Source: Phycisphaera sp. (GTDB lineage: Bacteria > Planctomycetota > Phycisphaerae > Phycisphaerales > Zrk34). From it: a stretch of 64,000 nt of DNA. A program made the translations under genes and the position numbers. The stretch is from positions 62,001 to 126,000 of the forward strand of contig WGMA01000005.1 in the NCBI GenBank assembly GCA_016125285.1. The letters run 5' to 3'. The notes under the pieces were generated by a model, which saw only the letters and a list, made by a program, of their open reading frames with translations, was not told where the DNA came from and searched no databases. Position 1 is the stretch's first letter; each line of letters begins with the position of its first letter. Below are positions 62,918-64,000 of the stretch, piece after piece.

Positions 62918-64000
62918 TTACGCGAACAGCTCTTTGATCACCTTGCCGTAGCGGACGATCATCACGGGGCGGCCGCTGGGCGTGTTGTATTCCTTGGTGT
63001 GGTCGATGCCCAGCGAGTGGTAGAACGACGCGGCGACGTTGTCGGGGCTGATGCCCACGTCGTCGGCCGGGCCCGTGCCCAGGTCATTGGACGCGCCGAT
63101 GACCTGGCCGCCCTTCATGCCGCCGCCCGCGAGCAGGCAGAACATCGCACGCGGGTAGTGGTCGCGGCCGCCGCGCTGGTTGATCTTCGGCGTGCGCCCG
63201 AACTCGCCGGACACCATCACGCTCGTCGAATCCAGCAGCCCCTTGGCGTGCAGCGCGTTGAACAGGCCCGCGAGCCCGCCGTCGAGCTTGGGCAGGTTCG
63301 TGTCCTTGAGCTTGTTGAAGTTATCCTGGTGCGTGTCCCAGCCGCCGATCTGGATCGTCACGAACCTCACCCCCGCCTCGACGAGCCGCGTGGCCAGCAG
63401 ACACGATTGCGCGAAGTCGTCCTGGGTGAACATCGACGTGATCGACGCCGACTCTTTCGACAGGTCGAACGCCGTGCGCGTCCGCTCGCTGCGGAGCATC
63501 TCGTAGGTGCGCTGGCTGAACTTGTCGAGGCCCTGGAGCAGCTTGTCCTCCTCTTCGACCTTGCCGAACGCGTTGTCGAACTTGTTGAGCAGGTTCTGAC
63601 GGCGGTCGATGTCCTCGAGCTTCACGCCGTTGGTCAGCGCGAGCCCGCGGATGTCCATCCGCTGCCCGGGCTTCGGCGAGGCGCCCGTGCTGAACGGGCC
63701 GTACTCGACGGACATGTAGCCCGAGCCCTGGCCGAAGTTCGGGATGGCGACGAACGGCGGGATGTCGCGCGGCGCGACCATCTCGCGCGCCACGACCGAG
63801 CCGTACGTCGGGAACTCGAGCGACGGGATCGGGCGGTTGCCGGTGTTGAGATACTCCGAGCCCAGCCCGTGAGCGCCGAGCGAGTGCGACACGCCGCGGA
63901 GGATCGCGAACTTGTCGGCGCACTGCGCGAGACGCGGCATGTGCTCGCAGATCTCGATGCCGGGCACGTTGGTCTTGATCGGGTTGAACTCGCCGCGGTG
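62918..64000 (-). CDS. DUF1501 family protein (partial, N-terminus off the right edge)
   Basis: 361 codons present; the frame is open to the last base, so the Tat signal expected at the N-terminus is outside. Signatures: ADKFAILRGVSHSLGAHG, VTIQIGGWDTHQDNF, MVSGEFGRTPKINQRGGRDH and AMFCLLAGGGMKGG, ending VRYGKVIKELFA. Same family as the protein at 10813-12300. Planctomycete DUF1501 genes are usually co-transcribed with DUF1549/DUF1553 genes, which may lie to the right. Confidence 0.92.
   Translation of the reverse strand, partial: HRGEFNPIKTNVPGIEICEHMPRLAQCADKFAILRGVSHSLGAHGLGSEYLNTGNRPIPSLEFPTYGSVVAREMVAPRDIPPFVAIPNFGQGSGYMSVEYGPFSTGASPKPGQRMDIRGLALTNGVKLEDIDRRQNLLNKFDNAFGKVEEEDKLLQGLDKFSQRTYEMLRSERTRTAFDLSKESASITSMFTQDDFAQSCLLATRLVEAGVRFVTIQIGGWDTHQDNFNKLKDTNLPKLDGGLAGLFNALHAKGLLDSTSVMVSGEFGRTPKINQRGGRDHYPRAMFCLLAGGGMKGGQVIGASNDLGTGPADDVGISPDNVAASFYHSLGIDHTKEYNTPSGRPVMIVRYGKVIKELFA

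Overview
The window is a high-GC chromosomal stretch from a planctomycete (phylum Planctomycetota; placement in or near class Phycisphaerae is only an inference). Support comes from several lineage hallmarks together: two DUF1501 proteins with Tat signals, a Cys-type sulfatase, two giant PVC-type membrane-bound dehydrogenase fusions, three pseudopilin-like proteins, an ECF sigma/FecR operon, Tat-exported Gfo/Idh oxidoreductases and four XylR-type regulators. No rRNA, tRNA, CRISPR array, prophage or insertion sequence was seen.

Layout. 1-3.4 kb: metallo-beta-lactamase-fold hydrolase (cut by the left edge), HtrA protease and panB, all on the minus strand. 3.4-4.7 kb: an AT-rich region with a cluster of DnaA-box-like sites, then a strong promoter overlapped by MraZ-type boxes, mraZ and a small unknown gene. 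5-13.6 kb: protein kinase, an EamA transporter carrying an in-frame palindromic repeat, a HEAT-like exported protein, a membrane/TPR protein, DUF1501 and an ankyrin protein. 13.9-21.6 kb: central metabolism (citrate synthase, homoserine dehydrogenase, a eukaryote-type GT3 glycogen synthase, a mutarotase lipoprotein, phosphoglycerate mutase). 21.7-25.1 kb: three tandem paralogous double zinc-ribbon proteins. 25-30.3 kb: a XylR regulator divergent from a ThuA/dehydrogenase/blue-copper fusion. 30.5-36.6 kb: argG, an M3 peptidase, a Tat-exported pyruvyl-transferase-like protein and a sulfatase. 36.6-47.7 kb: two TPM proteins, a PAS membrane protein, two pseudopilins with glycine-rich tails, and an operon of ECF sigma factor, FecR-type anti-sigma, HEAT protein and a third pseudopilin. 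47.8-64 kb: three more XylR regulators next to catabolic genes (FAD oxidoreductase, isochorismatase/ThuA/dehydrogenase/cytochrome c fusion, two Gfo/Idh proteins, an enolase-superfamily enzyme), ending in a partial DUF1501 gene.

How the genes may work together. The XylR-like regulators sit beside exported oxidoreductases and sugar or sugar-acid enzymes, which suggests a set of small, separately induced carbohydrate-degradation modules. The two giant dehydrogenases share a ThuA + dehydrogenase + HEAT core, but one ends in a type-1 copper domain and the other in a c-type haem domain.

The strongest unexplained signals are non-coding. (1) At least seven intergenic arrays repeat with an exact 7-bp rhythm, several as facing arms of large hairpins; they resemble cyanobacterial STRR heptamers. 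(2) Several REP-like palindrome classes occur as inverted pairs, one of them inserted in frame in a gene. (3) A -10-like TANAAT hexamer lies 6-9 bases before the start codon of at least five genes, suggesting leaderless mRNAs.
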